The notes under the pieces were generated by a model. That model saw nothing but the letters and a program-made list of their open reading frames with translations, was not told where the DNA came from and made no database searches. The position numbers and the translations under genes were made by a program. Shown here piece by piece: positions 41,261-49,206 of a stretch of 64,000 nucleotides of DNA. The DNA is from Thermoplasmatales archaeon BRNA1 (GTDB lineage: Archaea; Thermoplasmatota; Thermoplasmata; Methanomassiliicoccales; Methanomethylophilaceae): NCBI GenBank assembly GCA_000350305.1, contig CP002916.1:310001-374000 (forward strand). The letters are read 5' to 3'. Every line of letters begins with the position of its first letter. Within the stretch, counting starts at the first letter, position 1.

Positions 41261-42775
41261 TTACATATCACCCCCGTAATCGGCGATCTCGTCGTCGAGA
41301 CCGTCATCGTAATCGGGTGCATCGCCCTTCCTGAAGATGCCTTCCTTGCCGAGGAACTGGACCTTCTCACGCTGGCAGAAATACCACAGAAGATCGTAAT
41401 TGTCGGGATCCCTGGGAACATCGAGCTCGGCATAGTCGTCGAGATACTGCTCGAAAAGAGATCTCTCATTCTTCGAATCCAAGGCCTTCGCGAAGATACC
41501 GGTCTTGTGGATATGGGAACACAGCTTGAAGTCGTCATCCATATAATGCAGCTCCCCGCCGCAGACCGGACACCTGGAGGCCTTAGCGAACTCGAGGGTG
41601 GCGATCCTGGAGATCTCCCCGCGGGCGAGGCCTCCGAAATAACGGACGACATCCATCTGACGGCCGATCCCCTTCTCGGTCACGGGATAGCCGAGTCCGG
41701 CATGGGTGAGGAGATACGCCAGGGTCGCGGTCGGAGAGACCACATCACTCTTGTCGTGAACGACCTTCAGGATCCACCCGGTGCGCTCATGGAACTCCTT
41801 GATGCGGTCCTCGGGGACATATCCGTAGCCGACAGCATGGAAATGGGGACCCGCCCTCCAAACGAAGGACGAGGAAGGGAAGGAACCGTCCCGGTCGCCG
41901 CACTGCCTCCAAGGATGGAAGACGAGGGCGCCGGTGTCGACCTGGAAATCCTTCAGGACCCTGATGACCTTGTTGACCATGATCCTGAACCCCTCCTTGG
42001 ACCTCATGAACCTGAGGGCCTCATCCTGAGGAGGGGAGACGACCACATGGACGATGCGGCGCTCGGATTGCAACTGAAGCTTCTTGTAGACCTCGATGCG
42101 CTCGTTGATCTCCCTCGCCTTCCTCATGGCGGCATCCCAACCGCAGTTGAAGCATGCGAGCCTCCAGCAATGGAGACGGGCAACGAGGACATAGTCGGCG
42201 TTGTCGCCGCAGACGATGTTGAGCTGCTCCCCGGCCTCCTCATGCCCCTCCGGGACATGGAGGATCCCGCAGTACGTTCCGTGCCTCCCCCTGAAGGGGA
42301 CGGACCAAACTATCGGGGTCGGGGACTCCGAATCCTTCGCGACCTTCTTCTTCGACAGGCCGTAGAAGAGGCTGTAGGGATGTACATTTCCGTTCATTTT
42401 GGAGGGGGGGTTCGGGGGGTTATCACTATAGGCAGGATGATAAGATAATAGAGGGGCGGTTGCGTGGTCGCGGACGACTCCGTCGGTATCCGGGAGGTAC
42501 GAGAACGGTTCTCCGCGGAGACGGAAGATGTACTCGTCGGGAATGAGGATCTCCTCGCCGGAGAGCCTCTCCGCGTAAACGCGGCGCTTGTTCGTGGTGA
42601 TCTCCGGAGCGGCAAGGCCTCCGAGGGGTTCGAAGATCCCGTTGCGGACGAAGTCGCAGACGGGATTCTCCCTCATGGATTCTATGTCGCGGGCCCTTTC
42701 GTCGAGGGATTCGCGGTCGTAGAGACCGTAGGTGTATCCGAGCTCCCTGCGGGAGCTTCTCCCGGACGCGGTCAT
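41261..42775 (-). CDS. HUH-type rolling-circle replication initiator
   Basis: This 504-residue Rep-like protein has the metal-binding HUH motif GPHFHAVGYG (HFH at 311-313), then a helix with candidate nucleophile tyrosine (TATLAYLLTHAG, Tyr near 354). An upstream zinc-type cluster CWRLACFNCGWDAAMRKA (cysteines about 203, 208, 211) and a C-terminal CPVCGG (402-405) are typical of archaeal plasmid/pleolipovirus-type Reps. The start at 42775 overlaps the upstream stop (ATGA). It nicks the double-stranded origin to start rolling-circle replication, consistent with a small circular genome. Which tyrosine is catalytic is uncertain. Confidence 0.8.
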   Translation of the reverse strand: MTASGRSSRRELGYTYGLYDRESLDERARDIESMRENPVCDFVRNGIFEPLGGLAAPEITTNKRRVYAERLSGEEILIPDEYIFRLRGEPFSYLPDTDGVVRDHATAPLLSYHPAYSDNPPNPPSKMNGNVHPYSLFYGLSKKKVAKDSESPTPIVWSVPFRGRHGTYCGILHVPEGHEEAGEQLNIVCGDNADYVLVARLHCWRLACFNCGWDAAMRKAREINERIEVYKKLQLQSERRIVHVVVSPPQDEALRFMRSKEGFRIMVNKVIRVLKDFQVDTGALVFHPWRQCGDRDGSFPSSSFVWRAGPHFHAVGYGYVPEDRIKEFHERTGWILKVVHDKSDVVSPTATLAYLLTHAGLGYPVTEKGIGRQMDVVRYFGGLARGEISRIATLEFAKASRCPVCGGELHYMDDDFKLCSHIHKTGIFAKALDSKNERSLFEQYLDDYAELDVPRDPDNYDLLWYFCQREKVQFLGKEGIFRKGDAPDYDDGLDDEIADYGGDM

Positions 42776-43119
42776 GGAGTCCCTCCCGGAGCCCGGGGCG
42801 ACGGGGCCGACGGCTCCTCGTCGCCCCCGGGCCTTTCGACGGAGAGGACAGAATCGGACAGCGCAGCAGCTGCACGGTCGAGAACGGAAGAGGAAGCGAG
42901 ACTCTTGCTGATGGCCTCGTTCCTGAAGATGTCGAGCTCGCAAGCGACCAACGGATCCTTCAGGAGTCCGAAGGAGGAGTAGAACCTCCTGAACTCCCAG
43001 AACTCCGCGGATGATCCGCAGAGGGATACATCGCGGGAAAGACGCAGCTTCGAGACCGCGATCTGAGAGAGAACGGCCTCGGCCTCCTGGGAAGGCGTGA
43101 CGTTGACACCGAGGGTCAT
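42772..43119 (-). CDS. Hypothetical protein, 115 aa
   Basis: Helical N-terminal 85 residues (QEAEAVLSQIAVSKLRLSRD; FWEFRRFYSSFGLLKDPLVA) and a Pro/Gly/Glu-rich tail (PGGDEEPSAPSPRAPGG). No membrane segment or motif. It overlaps both neighbours by four bases, lying between the ATPase and the Rep gene. Confidence 0.5.
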   Translation of the reverse strand: MTLGVNVTPSQEAEAVLSQIAVSKLRLSRDVSLCGSSAEFWEFRRFYSSFGLLKDPLVACELDIFRNEAISKSLASSSVLDRAAAALSDSVLSVERPGGDEEPSAPSPRAPGGTP

Positions 43120-43763
43120 GTCGGGGCCTCCTTATGGGGACGGTAGTCCCTCAGGGCGTGCGACTGCTCATATCCGTACCATGAAGGAACCATGCCGTCG
43201 AGGATCAGCATAGAGCCGAACCTCGGAACATAGGAGACGACGTGCCAATCTACGCCGTAGCGGCGGGAGTAATCGTCGATGAGGACGTTGGCCCACTGAC
43301 AGGAGACCTGGAACTCGGGCCTTTCGTACTGGATGCCGTCGGGCGACATCTTCTTGTGAACGACGACAACATCCTGATCACGGAAGAAGGCGAGGTCCGT
43401 ATTGCTGGTGTTCTGGACCGTCAGCATGACGAGGATGTCCTTATGGGAGATAATACCGAGCCATTCCTGGACGTCGACCGACCTGGCCGAACTCCTGGAA
43501 GGGAAAAGACGGTTCGCATCCTCGATGACCGCGATACTGCCGGGACGGACCTCCCAGAGATCCTCGACGGCATACGCACCGAGCTCTTCAGGGAAAAGGT
43601 CCTCGAGACCGGGGAACCTGAAGAAGGCCTTCGGCCTCTCCCTCAGGGATGGAAGTCCCCATAGAAGGGAGTACATCGTGCCGGATTTGAAGGTCTTCCC
43701 GGACCCGAGGAACACGATGACCCCATGGTCCATATTCGCGATATAATCAAGAGTCCGGTTCAT
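43116..43763 (-). CDS. Zot/pI-like P-loop ATPase of element B
   Basis: This compact 215-residue ATPase opens with VIVFLGSGKTFKSGT (P-loop near 20-26), in which the first glycine of the usual GxxxxGKT is replaced, so the loop is somewhat atypical. Walker B is SIAVIEDANRLFPS (Glu81-Asp82), close to the VIDEAH-FP pattern of Zot proteins; a sensor-like MLTVQNTSNTDLAFFRDQD follows. Zot/pI proteins drive assembly and extrusion of filamentous virions. The usual pI membrane helix is missing; the neighbouring membrane protein (44229-44945) could supply it. It overlaps the methyltransferase gene by 17 bases. Confidence 0.65.
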   Translation of the reverse strand: MNRTLDYIANMDHGVIVFLGSGKTFKSGTMYSLLWGLPSLRERPKAFFRFPGLEDLFPEELGAYAVEDLWEVRPGSIAVIEDANRLFPSRSSARSVDVQEWLGIISHKDILVMLTVQNTSNTDLAFFRDQDVVVVHKKMSPDGIQYERPEFQVSCQWANVLIDDYSRRYGVDWHVVSYVPRFGSMLILDGMVPSWYGYEQSHALRDYRPHKEAPT

Positions 43764-44232
43764 CGGCGACCTCCTTCCTGAAGACCATCCATACGGAACC
43801 CTTACATCCGTGCCTCTGTCCGAACATGGGCTCGCACGGGAAGAGGGGGGAGATCCTCTTCAGAGGGACCTGGCATTCGCTCCATTTGAACACGAGGAAG
43901 CCTCCGTCCCGCAAGACCCTCATACATTCCCCGAACCCCCTGCGGAGATCCTCTCTCCAATTTTTCCCGAGCCTGCCGTACTTGGCGACCTGCCAGCCCG
44001 CCCCACGGGTCAGGTGCGGCGGGTCGAAGACGACCATGGAGAAGGACGAATCCGGGAACGGGATCTCGCGGAAATCCGCAACGATATCAGGACGCACCGA
44101 ATAGGTGCGGCCATCGCAGAGAAGGATGTCCTCGTCGCGGACATCCATATACACGGTGTCATCGCGGTCGGCGAACCAGAACATCCTTCCGCCGCAACAG
44201 ACATCGAGGATGTCGGCGTCGGACTTGATCAT
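43747..44232 (-). CDS. SAM-dependent methyltransferase
   Basis: This 161-residue class I methyltransferase has a SAM motif I variant ILDVCCGGRMFWF (residues 8-20), an acidic motif II (VYMDVRDED) and the catalytic-type motif VVFDPPHL near 66-74, followed by GECMRVLRDGGFLVFKW. DPPH/DPPY motifs belong to enzymes that methylate amino groups of DNA or RNA bases; this short phage-type form is common in mobile elements. Probably modifies element DNA against host restriction. It overlaps both neighbours. Confidence 0.78.
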   Translation of the reverse strand: MIKSDADILDVCCGGRMFWFADRDDTVYMDVRDEDILLCDGRTYSVRPDIVADFREIPFPDSSFSMVVFDPPHLTRGAGWQVAKYGRLGKNWREDLRRGFGECMRVLRDGGFLVFKWSECQVPLKRISPLFPCEPMFGQRHGCKGSVWMVFRKEVADEPDS

Positions 44233-44945
44233 CCGTCCGCCTCCTGTCCGACCTCCCCGACCTCCGGAAGCTCCTCGGAGGCCTCGGAGGGATTAACATC
44301 CTCCCCGAGGACGGCCCTCGACTGGAGCTCCGCATGCTTGCGGACGATCTTCGCAGCAACTCCGAAACCGAGCTTCCACGGAAGATCCCTGTTCTCGACA
44401 TTCTCCTTCTGGCACTTCTTCCAGTCTCTAAGCCAGTTGTAAAACTCGGACTTGAAGACCATAAAGCGGACAGGGTCCGCCTTCGCGGACATCATCTCGC
44501 CGCCGATGAAGATCCCGTTCTCCCAGTCGATCTCCTTGACGCGGTACAGGACGGAACCGGTACCCGTAGGGATCTCGAGACCGCCGTCGCGGAAAGCGAA
44601 CATACAATCCTTCCTGAAGAACCAGAGATGCTCCGGCCCCTCGAGAGGGACCTCGTGAATGAAGACGCCGTCTATGATGTACCTATAATACAGCCAGCGC
44701 CCGAAGAGCCATCCGAGCGGAACGGCCACCAGGAGCATCCTGTATGTGTGCCAGACATCCACGACGGCCGCGGCCGCCGCGGAAAAGAGATCGGGACGGT
44801 ACAGGGCAACGGCCCCCATTACAACGATGACGACGATGATCAGGACGACGAACCGCGCCGACACGAGAACATCCCAGCCCGTACGGCCGTACCTCTCTCC
44901 CCCCTCACGGGGGGAAGGGGTTTCAGTAGACGGTTGAGATCCCAT
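44229..44945 (-). CDS. Membrane protein with cytosolic domain, candidate ATPase platform
   Basis: The start at 44945 (MGSQPSTETPS) keeps a short overlap with the upstream 36-residue gene; an ATG at 44984 is possible. Hydrophobic helices occur at about 28-50 (FVVLIIVVIVVMGAVALYRP) and 65-85 (LLVAVPLGWLFGRWLYYRYI). A roughly 120-residue soluble domain follows, then an acidic tail (EASEELPEVGEVGQEADG). It has the same plan and neighbours as the element A protein at 18130-19041, which suggests a conserved role anchoring the ATPase at the membrane. Confidence 0.6.
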   Translation of the reverse strand: MGSQPSTETPSPREGGERYGRTGWDVLVSARFVVLIIVVIVVMGAVALYRPDLFSAAAAAVVDVWHTYRMLLVAVPLGWLFGRWLYYRYIIDGVFIHEVPLEGPEHLWFFRKDCMFAFRDGGLEIPTGTGSVLYRVKEIDWENGIFIGGEMMSAKADPVRFMVFKSEFYNWLRDWKKCQKENVENRDLPWKLGFGVAAKIVRKHAELQSRAVLGEDVNPSEASEELPEVGEVGQEADG

Positions 44946-45033
44946 CGGCGACCACCCGATAGTAATAGATTGCACCCAGGACACTGATCGAGAAGAGGAC
45001 CACGACTCCCAGGACGGTGCCCAGCGAGATCAT
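44923..45033 (-). CDS. Tiny membrane protein, 36 aa (candidate coat protein)
   Basis: ATG at 45033 overlaps the upstream TGA (ATGA) and the frame ends at TGA 44923. The peptide is essentially one membrane helix (SLGTVLGVVVLFSISVLGAI) followed by YYYRVV and a short polar tail. Tiny single-helix proteins encoded between spike and ATPase genes are typical of filamentous-virus coat proteins. Confidence 0.6.
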   Translation of the reverse strand: MISLGTVLGVVVLFSISVLGAIYYYRVVADGISTVY

Positions 45034-45209
45034 GCGATGCGCCCCCTGGACATGCCGTTGGCAAAGAAGATCCCGCCGACAAACCCGACGATGGCCGTGA
45101 CCCCGATGTTCAGGACACCATCGAACCCGGTCATGAACGTGATGAACCAGGCGATGGTGCCCGATGCAAGGAGACAGGCGAGACCGAACTTGATACGGGC
45201 GAGGTTCAT
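45030..45209 (-). CDS. Small membrane protein, 59 aa (candidate coat protein)
   Basis: Two hydrophobic stretches (FGLACLLASGTIAWFITFM and LNIGVTAIVGFVGGIFFANG) are separated by a short loop, with basic ends (NLARIK and SRGRIA). Starts at 45209, overlapping the upstream stop by four bases. The arrangement resembles major or minor coat proteins of filamentous and pleomorphic viruses; function is inferred from size and context. Confidence 0.6.
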   Translation of the reverse strand: MNLARIKFGLACLLASGTIAWFITFMTGFDGVLNIGVTAIVGFVGGIFFANGMSRGRIA

Positions 45210-45460
45210 GCCCTCACCGCCTTTTTCTTCTGCTTGGGGAAGGCGATGAAGAGACAGAGATACGCCACACCGATCAGGAAGGCGATGATGAGCCAGCACT
45301 CGGAGACAAACTCCGAGAACGTCATCTGCCCCTGAAGGGCCTGGATGAGGCTATCCACCTGAGAAACCTTATCGTCGACGTACCTGGCGGTCTCGTAATC
45401 GGACCAGATGGCCATCCCCGTGATGAGGATGTCGATGACGGTGACGACGATGCCCCACAT
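45206..45460 (-). CDS. Small membrane protein, 84 aa
   Basis: A first membrane helix (MWGIVVTVIDILITGMAIW), a polar coiled middle (DYETARYVDDKVSQVDSLIQ) and a second helix (CWLIIAFLIGVAYLCLFIAF) before a basic end (KQKKKAVRA). Coupled at both ends by short overlaps (TGATG with the upstream spike gene). Possibly a structural membrane protein or a holin-like protein. Confidence 0.58.
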   Translation of the reverse strand: MWGIVVTVIDILITGMAIWSDYETARYVDDKVSQVDSLIQALQGQMTFSEFVSECWLIIAFLIGVAYLCLFIAFPKQKKKAVRA

Positions 45461-46275
45461 CAGAACGTCCCCCTCATCCTTCCGCGCACGATGAGCGCGG
45501 CACCGAACATAAGCAGCACCAGGATGACCAGGGTCTCGGGCTGGAGGAGGAACTCCTCCATATCCCTGAGTACATCCGGGATCTCGATCCCATCCGTACC
45601 GGAACCTCCCGGAGAGACCTTCTCCCAAACGGCCTTGAAAGTGACGGTCTGGCCGGCCTGACAGGTCACAGAAGTGACCGTAGCGCCGTTCCAGGTCCAT
45701 CCGGCGAAGCGGTACCCGTCACGGACGGGCTCGGCCACATCAGACAGATCCAGAAGCCAGGACGTGTGGGTCACGGAGGAGTACACAATGTCGGACATGG
45801 TCTCCCCGCCATCGGTGTCGAAAGTGAATCTGAACTCCGAGGCGGAGGGATCGGGAACGACGGACCCGGAATCGGTGACGGTGATATGGGCATTCACCCA
45901 GAAGATGAAATTGCTGTCCCCGAGAATGATCCTGTAATCGCCGTCGCAGACGGCACCGTAGTTGATCCTCCAGACGATCTTGGAGGAAGTGACCTCCACC
46001 GTCCACCAGGAAGGCGCCGAGCTCCTGTCCACGAAGAGATCGCCGCGGGAATACGCGGCGGTGCAGACATCGAGAATGACATACTGCTGGCCGGAGCCGG
46101 ACCCCTGCCAGGTAACCACGGTGGCCGGACTGGAGGTCGTTCCCGTGAAGGTCCCCAAGTCGTATACGATATCAGGGGACGCCGCCTCGGACCTGTCGGA
46201 ATGAACCATCAGGACCGAGGAGGCGATGAAGACCCCCAGAACGACGAGCACCGCAAACTTGATCCTCGTCCTCAT
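45460..46275 (-). CDS. Membrane-anchored surface protein with InlB-type repeat, 271 aa
   Basis: The signal sequence (IKFAVLVVLGVFIASSVLMV) is followed by a beta-rich domain and then an InlB B-repeat-like unit (FRFTFDTDGGETM ... DGYRFAGWTWNGATV ... TFKAVWEKV), known from bacterial and archaeal adhesins. The C-terminus has one membrane helix (ETLVILVLLMFGAALIVRG) and a basic tail. I infer a host-binding protein. Overlaps neighbours by a few bases. Confidence 0.68.
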   Translation of the reverse strand: MRTRIKFAVLVVLGVFIASSVLMVHSDRSEAASPDIVYDLGTFTGTTSSPATVVTWQGSGSGQQYVILDVCTAAYSRGDLFVDRSSAPSWWTVEVTSSKIVWRINYGAVCDGDYRIILGDSNFIFWVNAHITVTDSGSVVPDPSASEFRFTFDTDGGETMSDIVYSSVTHTSWLLDLSDVAEPVRDGYRFAGWTWNGATVTSVTCQAGQTVTFKAVWEKVSPGGSGTDGIEIPDVLRDMEEFLLQPETLVILVLLMFGAALIVRGRMRGTF

Positions 46276-46778
46276 CTCGAAGGCCTCCCGGATTTCCTTC
46301 TCCTCTTCTTGCCGGAAATCTTCCTCGCACGGCGCTTTCCTTCTCCGAAATCGGCGCCCTTGCCCCTGAACCAAGCACGGATGCAGGAGATCAGAACGAG
46401 GAAAAGGGCGGCGAAGCACGCGATGGCGATGTAGGATCCGTTCTGTTCGGAGGTGTTGAACACATCCGCGAAGAATGCGGGGATCCCGGAGCCGAACCAC
46501 TTGTACGCGACGGTGGCGCCGAAGGCAACGACCGCGGCTTTCGCGGCGTTGCCCCAGGTCAGGATCCTAGTCCCGGCCTTGCCCGCGGCAACAGCCACGG
46601 GCTCGGCCGTCTTGGCCACGGTCTTGGCGGCTGTACCGACCTTCGCGGAAGCATACTTCACGCCGTCAGCGAAACCTTTCGACCATGCCTCCTTAGTGGA
46701 AGACCCGGCGGCCGAAGCCGTCTTAGAAACCTTGCCGGACTTGCCCAGCCAACCGATCAGCTTACCCCAGGCACCCAT
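46272..46778 (-). CDS. Ala/Lys-rich membrane protein, 168 aa
   Basis: The first 75 residues form an amphipathic Ala/Lys/Thr-rich helix (KTASAAGSSTKEAWSKGFAD; AAKTVAKTAEPVAVAAG). Membrane helices follow at about 80-95 (AAVVAFGATVAYKWFG) and 112-132 (SYIAIACFAALFLVLISCI), and a highly basic tail (RRARKISGKKRRRKSGR) could contact DNA. A membrane protein with a nucleic-acid-binding tail fits an internal particle protein. Confidence 0.58.
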   Translation of the reverse strand: MGAWGKLIGWLGKSGKVSKTASAAGSSTKEAWSKGFADGVKYASAKVGTAAKTVAKTAEPVAVAAGKAGTRILTWGNAAKAAVVAFGATVAYKWFGSGIPAFFADVFNTSEQNGSYIAIACFAALFLVLISCIRAWFRGKGADFGEGKRRARKISGKKRRRKSGRPSR

Positions 46779-46779
46779 A

Positions 46780-48387
46780 TCAGTGCCTCCTGGGAGCCTT
46801 CATGGTCTTGACCGGCTTCCTCATGAACAAGAAGTACACGGCGAGGATCCCGATGATACCGACGACGGTCAGGACGATGTAATCACCGTACTCGTCCCAC
46901 CAGTCCTCGGCGGCCACGAGGCGGCCGCTAGCGACCAGAACGGAATCGGTGGAGGAGGATCCCTCGGTGTTCGTGGCGGTCAGGGTGACCGTGTACCTGC
47001 CCTCCTTCGCATAAGTGTGTACGGGACACCACTCGTCAGAGCTCGCACCGTCCCCGAAGTCCCAATGAACGGTCTGAGCATCAGAACCCATGAAGAAGAA
47101 CTGGAAGGACAGAGTGTCATAGGGTAAGAGGAAGGCGGCCATGTGCTCACCGATGGAGGCCCCGATCTTGGAACCGGTGGAGACGTTCACATCGATGGGA
47201 ACGATCATCATGGCCGCGGTAGGCACCGTAGTCCATTCGATGACCGGCTCGATATGGAAGGTCACGGTCACCGAATCGGTCTGCGCGAGAGTAGTGGAAG
47301 ACGCGGCAACGGATGCCGTGACCGTGAACGTCACGTCCTGGACCTCGGCGATCGTTCCGGGCACGGAAAGGATCAGGTTCCCGTTGGAGACCATGACCCA
47401 CGCAGGTGCATTCTGCACGGTAATGACCGCACTGCCGACGGTGGCGGAAACCGCCTCAGAATAGGAGGTACCGGCCACCAGATAGGAACCGTCGGCGGCC
47501 ACGTCCACGGACAGAACGGGAGTGACCACGACACGGACGGTGACATCCTTGTACTGAGCAGGACCCTCGGTGGCCGTCAGACGGACAGAGAAGGTGGAAT
47601 CGGTGGCCTCGGTCAGCGCCGCCGGAACGGACAGAGATCCGTTCACGGCCACCGCCACACCGAGATTGGTCGTCGCAACAGCGGAGACCGCCATGTTCGC
47701 ATCGAACTGCGGAACGGAGACCGGAGCGGTACCGGCGGTGTAGAAGACGGTCACGTTCGAAGCCGTGAGCTTCGGATATACATAGAAGGTGACCGTCTGC
47801 TCCGCGGTCTGTCCACCGGGAGAGGTGGCACGGATCACGCAGTCATAGGAGGTGACGGAGGACACGTTGGGAACGGTGCCGGAGAGAACCGCGCCGGACA
47901 CGCCGAGCCAAGAGGCGTTTCCGCCGATCTTCGCGAAGGAGGATCCCTCGATGTTAGTGCTCATGGTATAGGAAAACGAGGATCCGGAAACGCAGCTCAG
48001 AGGCCCAGGATTGGTGAAACTGAGTCCGGGCTCGGCAGCGTTCGTGGTCACATTGTACTCGGCACCCTGATCGTTCACCCCCATCATGGGGACAAGCCCC
48101 ATGAAGGAGATGAAATACGTTCCCTGGTTAGGGAACGAGAGGATGAAGTTATTGGTACCCGCCTGACGGGATCCCGTTATACCCTGTTTGTTCGAGGAGC
48201 CGTTCACCGTGAAATCCACGATGTCGTAGTCATCACAGTCGAGACCGGTAGCGAAGACGTTGCCCTCGCCCACGTTGACCGTGACATTGGAAGCGGCCTC
48301 GCTATCATCGGAGTAATAGACGAAGGCCCCCGCCGCGATCAACGCCACGACAGCGGTGAGGACGGCGAGCTTGGTTATTGCACGCAT
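46780..48387 (-). CDS. Large spike-like protein with Ig/PKD domains, 535 aa
   Basis: The signal sequence is KLAVLTAVVALIAAGAFVYY, then SDDSEAA. The ectodomain has several cadherin/He_PIG-like beta domains (FTNPGPLSCVSGSSFSYTMS; repeated VTVR/TVTFHIEP strands) and, near the end, a PKD domain (VHWDFGDGASSDEWCPVHTY and GRYTVTLTATNTEG). One membrane helix (DYIVLTVVGIIGILAVYFLF) and a short basic tail finish it. It is the largest protein of element B and the counterpart of the multi-gene spike set of element A. Likely host recognition or fusion. Confidence 0.7.
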   Translation of the reverse strand: MRAITKLAVLTAVVALIAAGAFVYYSDDSEAASNVTVNVGEGNVFATGLDCDDYDIVDFTVNGSSNKQGITGSRQAGTNNFILSFPNQGTYFISFMGLVPMMGVNDQGAEYNVTTNAAEPGLSFTNPGPLSCVSGSSFSYTMSTNIEGSSFAKIGGNASWLGVSGAVLSGTVPNVSSVTSYDCVIRATSPGGQTAEQTVTFYVYPKLTASNVTVFYTAGTAPVSVPQFDANMAVSAVATTNLGVAVAVNGSLSVPAALTEATDSTFSVRLTATEGPAQYKDVTVRVVVTPVLSVDVAADGSYLVAGTSYSEAVSATVGSAVITVQNAPAWVMVSNGNLILSVPGTIAEVQDVTFTVTASVAASSTTLAQTDSVTVTFHIEPVIEWTTVPTAAMMIVPIDVNVSTGSKIGASIGEHMAAFLLPYDTLSFQFFFMGSDAQTVHWDFGDGASSDEWCPVHTYAKEGRYTVTLTATNTEGSSSTDSVLVASGRLVAAEDWWDEYGDYIVLTVVGIIGILAVYFLFMRKPVKTMKAPRRH

Positions 48388-48397
48388 GGGAACCGCC

Positions 48398-48598
48398 TCA
48401 GGCCTTCTTCTCTGCCGTCTTTCCCTTGTGGTACCTTGCGGCGGCGACTCTCATTCCAGCTTTGAAGCCTTCATTGTACTGACTCGCGAAGGTCTTGTTG
48501 ACCCTGTGAGCAGAGTTCTTCGAACCTGCCGACGTGATCCCCGCGGCGGTGACATACGGCCTTCCCTTCTTGGTCTTCCTGATAACTGAATCTGCCAT
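48398..48598 (-). CDS. Small basic protein, 66 aa
   Basis: Starts at ATG 48598 (MADSVIRKTKKGRPYVTAAG); a TTG two codons earlier overlaps the upstream stop. It is basic (about 15 Lys/Arg), with a helical end (NEGFKAGMRVAAARYHKG). Promoter-proximal position suggests strong expression; possibly a nucleoid or internal virion protein. Unrecognised. Confidence 0.5.
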   Translation of the reverse strand: MADSVIRKTKKGRPYVTAAGITSAGSKNSAHRVNKTFASQYNEGFKAGMRVAAARYHKGKTAEKKA

Positions 48599-48600
48599 CT

Positions 48601-48927
48601 TCAAGACCTCCTAGTAGTGATGGTGACGTCGTAGCCGTTAGCCCTCGCAAGAGCGGTGAAGACGGGCAGAAGAGCTGCGAAGTCGCTCTTGTAGACGTCG
48701 AAGGTACCGAACTTGACGAAGTCCTTCGCCTCGTCGGTGTATTTCGCCTTGTCACCATCCATGGCATCGATGTCGCTCACGGGAGCGAAGGCCTCCCTGA
48801 AATCAGGGGAGACGCGGAGCTGGACGGACTGACGTCCGCCCTCCCACTCGGCGATGATGCCGGTGAAGTTGCTTCCCTGGGAGAAGCTCTTGGAAAGGGG
48901 TTTCTTTGCAGTGGCGGAATCGGACAT
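48601..48927 (-). CDS. Small soluble protein, 108 aa, first gene of the late operon
   Basis: A good ribosome site (AGGAGGTT on the minus strand, 48935-48942) precedes the ATG at 48927. The protein has a Ser/Lys-rich start, two beta strands (SNFTGIIAEWEGGRQSVQLRV) and a helical C-terminal half (DEAKDFVKFGTFDVYKSDFA ... FTALARANG). It could be an ssDNA-binding or regulatory protein by position (single-strand binding proteins are expected in rolling-circle viruses), but no motif proves this. Confidence 0.5.
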   Translation of the reverse strand: MSDSATAKKPLSKSFSQGSNFTGIIAEWEGGRQSVQLRVSPDFREAFAPVSDIDAMDGDKAKYTDEAKDFVKFGTFDVYKSDFAALLPVFTALARANGYDVTITTRRS

Positions 48928-49087
48928 TCCTTAACCTCCTGTGTGAAAATTGGAGGGATCTCCGTCCCTCCGTCGGTAATCGAAAAACTAGACAGTTGTG
49001 TCTCTGAATACTTGGTCAAAATCGCATCAGCCAATAACCCCGCAGAAGGGGCAAAAACGAGATCGGCCAGGTGGAAAGATGTCCGAA

Positions 49088-49201
49088 AAATCCCACACTG
49101 TCCACTCATTTTATCTGGCTCGTCCGATTTTTGCCCTTTTACAGGGGCAACGGCCGCTGCGGCGAAGTACCGGTTCGCCAGGGCCGCGCCCGCGTTCAGA
49201 T
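49088..49201. repeat. attR of element B (114-bp repeat with integrase-tail copy)
   Basis: Matches 37128-37241 at 113 of 114 positions. It holds the tRNA-Ala 3' end and 97 bases of integrase coding sequence, more than a simple crossover core requires. Confidence 0.88.
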
Positions 49202-49206
49202 ACCTA

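Larger units (their letters stand above)
37128..49201. mobile_element. Element B: integrated provirus-like element in tRNA-Ala(UGC), 12 kb
   Basis: Bounded by the 114-bp repeat; the excised circle would be about 11.96 kb. From the left: integrase, DnaQ-like exonuclease, ParB-like protein, two small genes, a divergent winged-helix regulator with paired operators, then a leftward operon (read from 48927 down) of two small soluble proteins, a large spike, a double-helix membrane protein, an InlB-repeat spike, three tiny membrane proteins, a membrane platform, a methyltransferase, a Zot-like ATPase, a hypothetical protein and an HUH replication initiator. HUH Rep, Zot ATPase and very small membrane proteins together are the hallmark set of inovirus-like genomes; the spikes recall pleolipoviruses. 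Assignment is by gene content, not by a database match. Confidence 0.88.
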
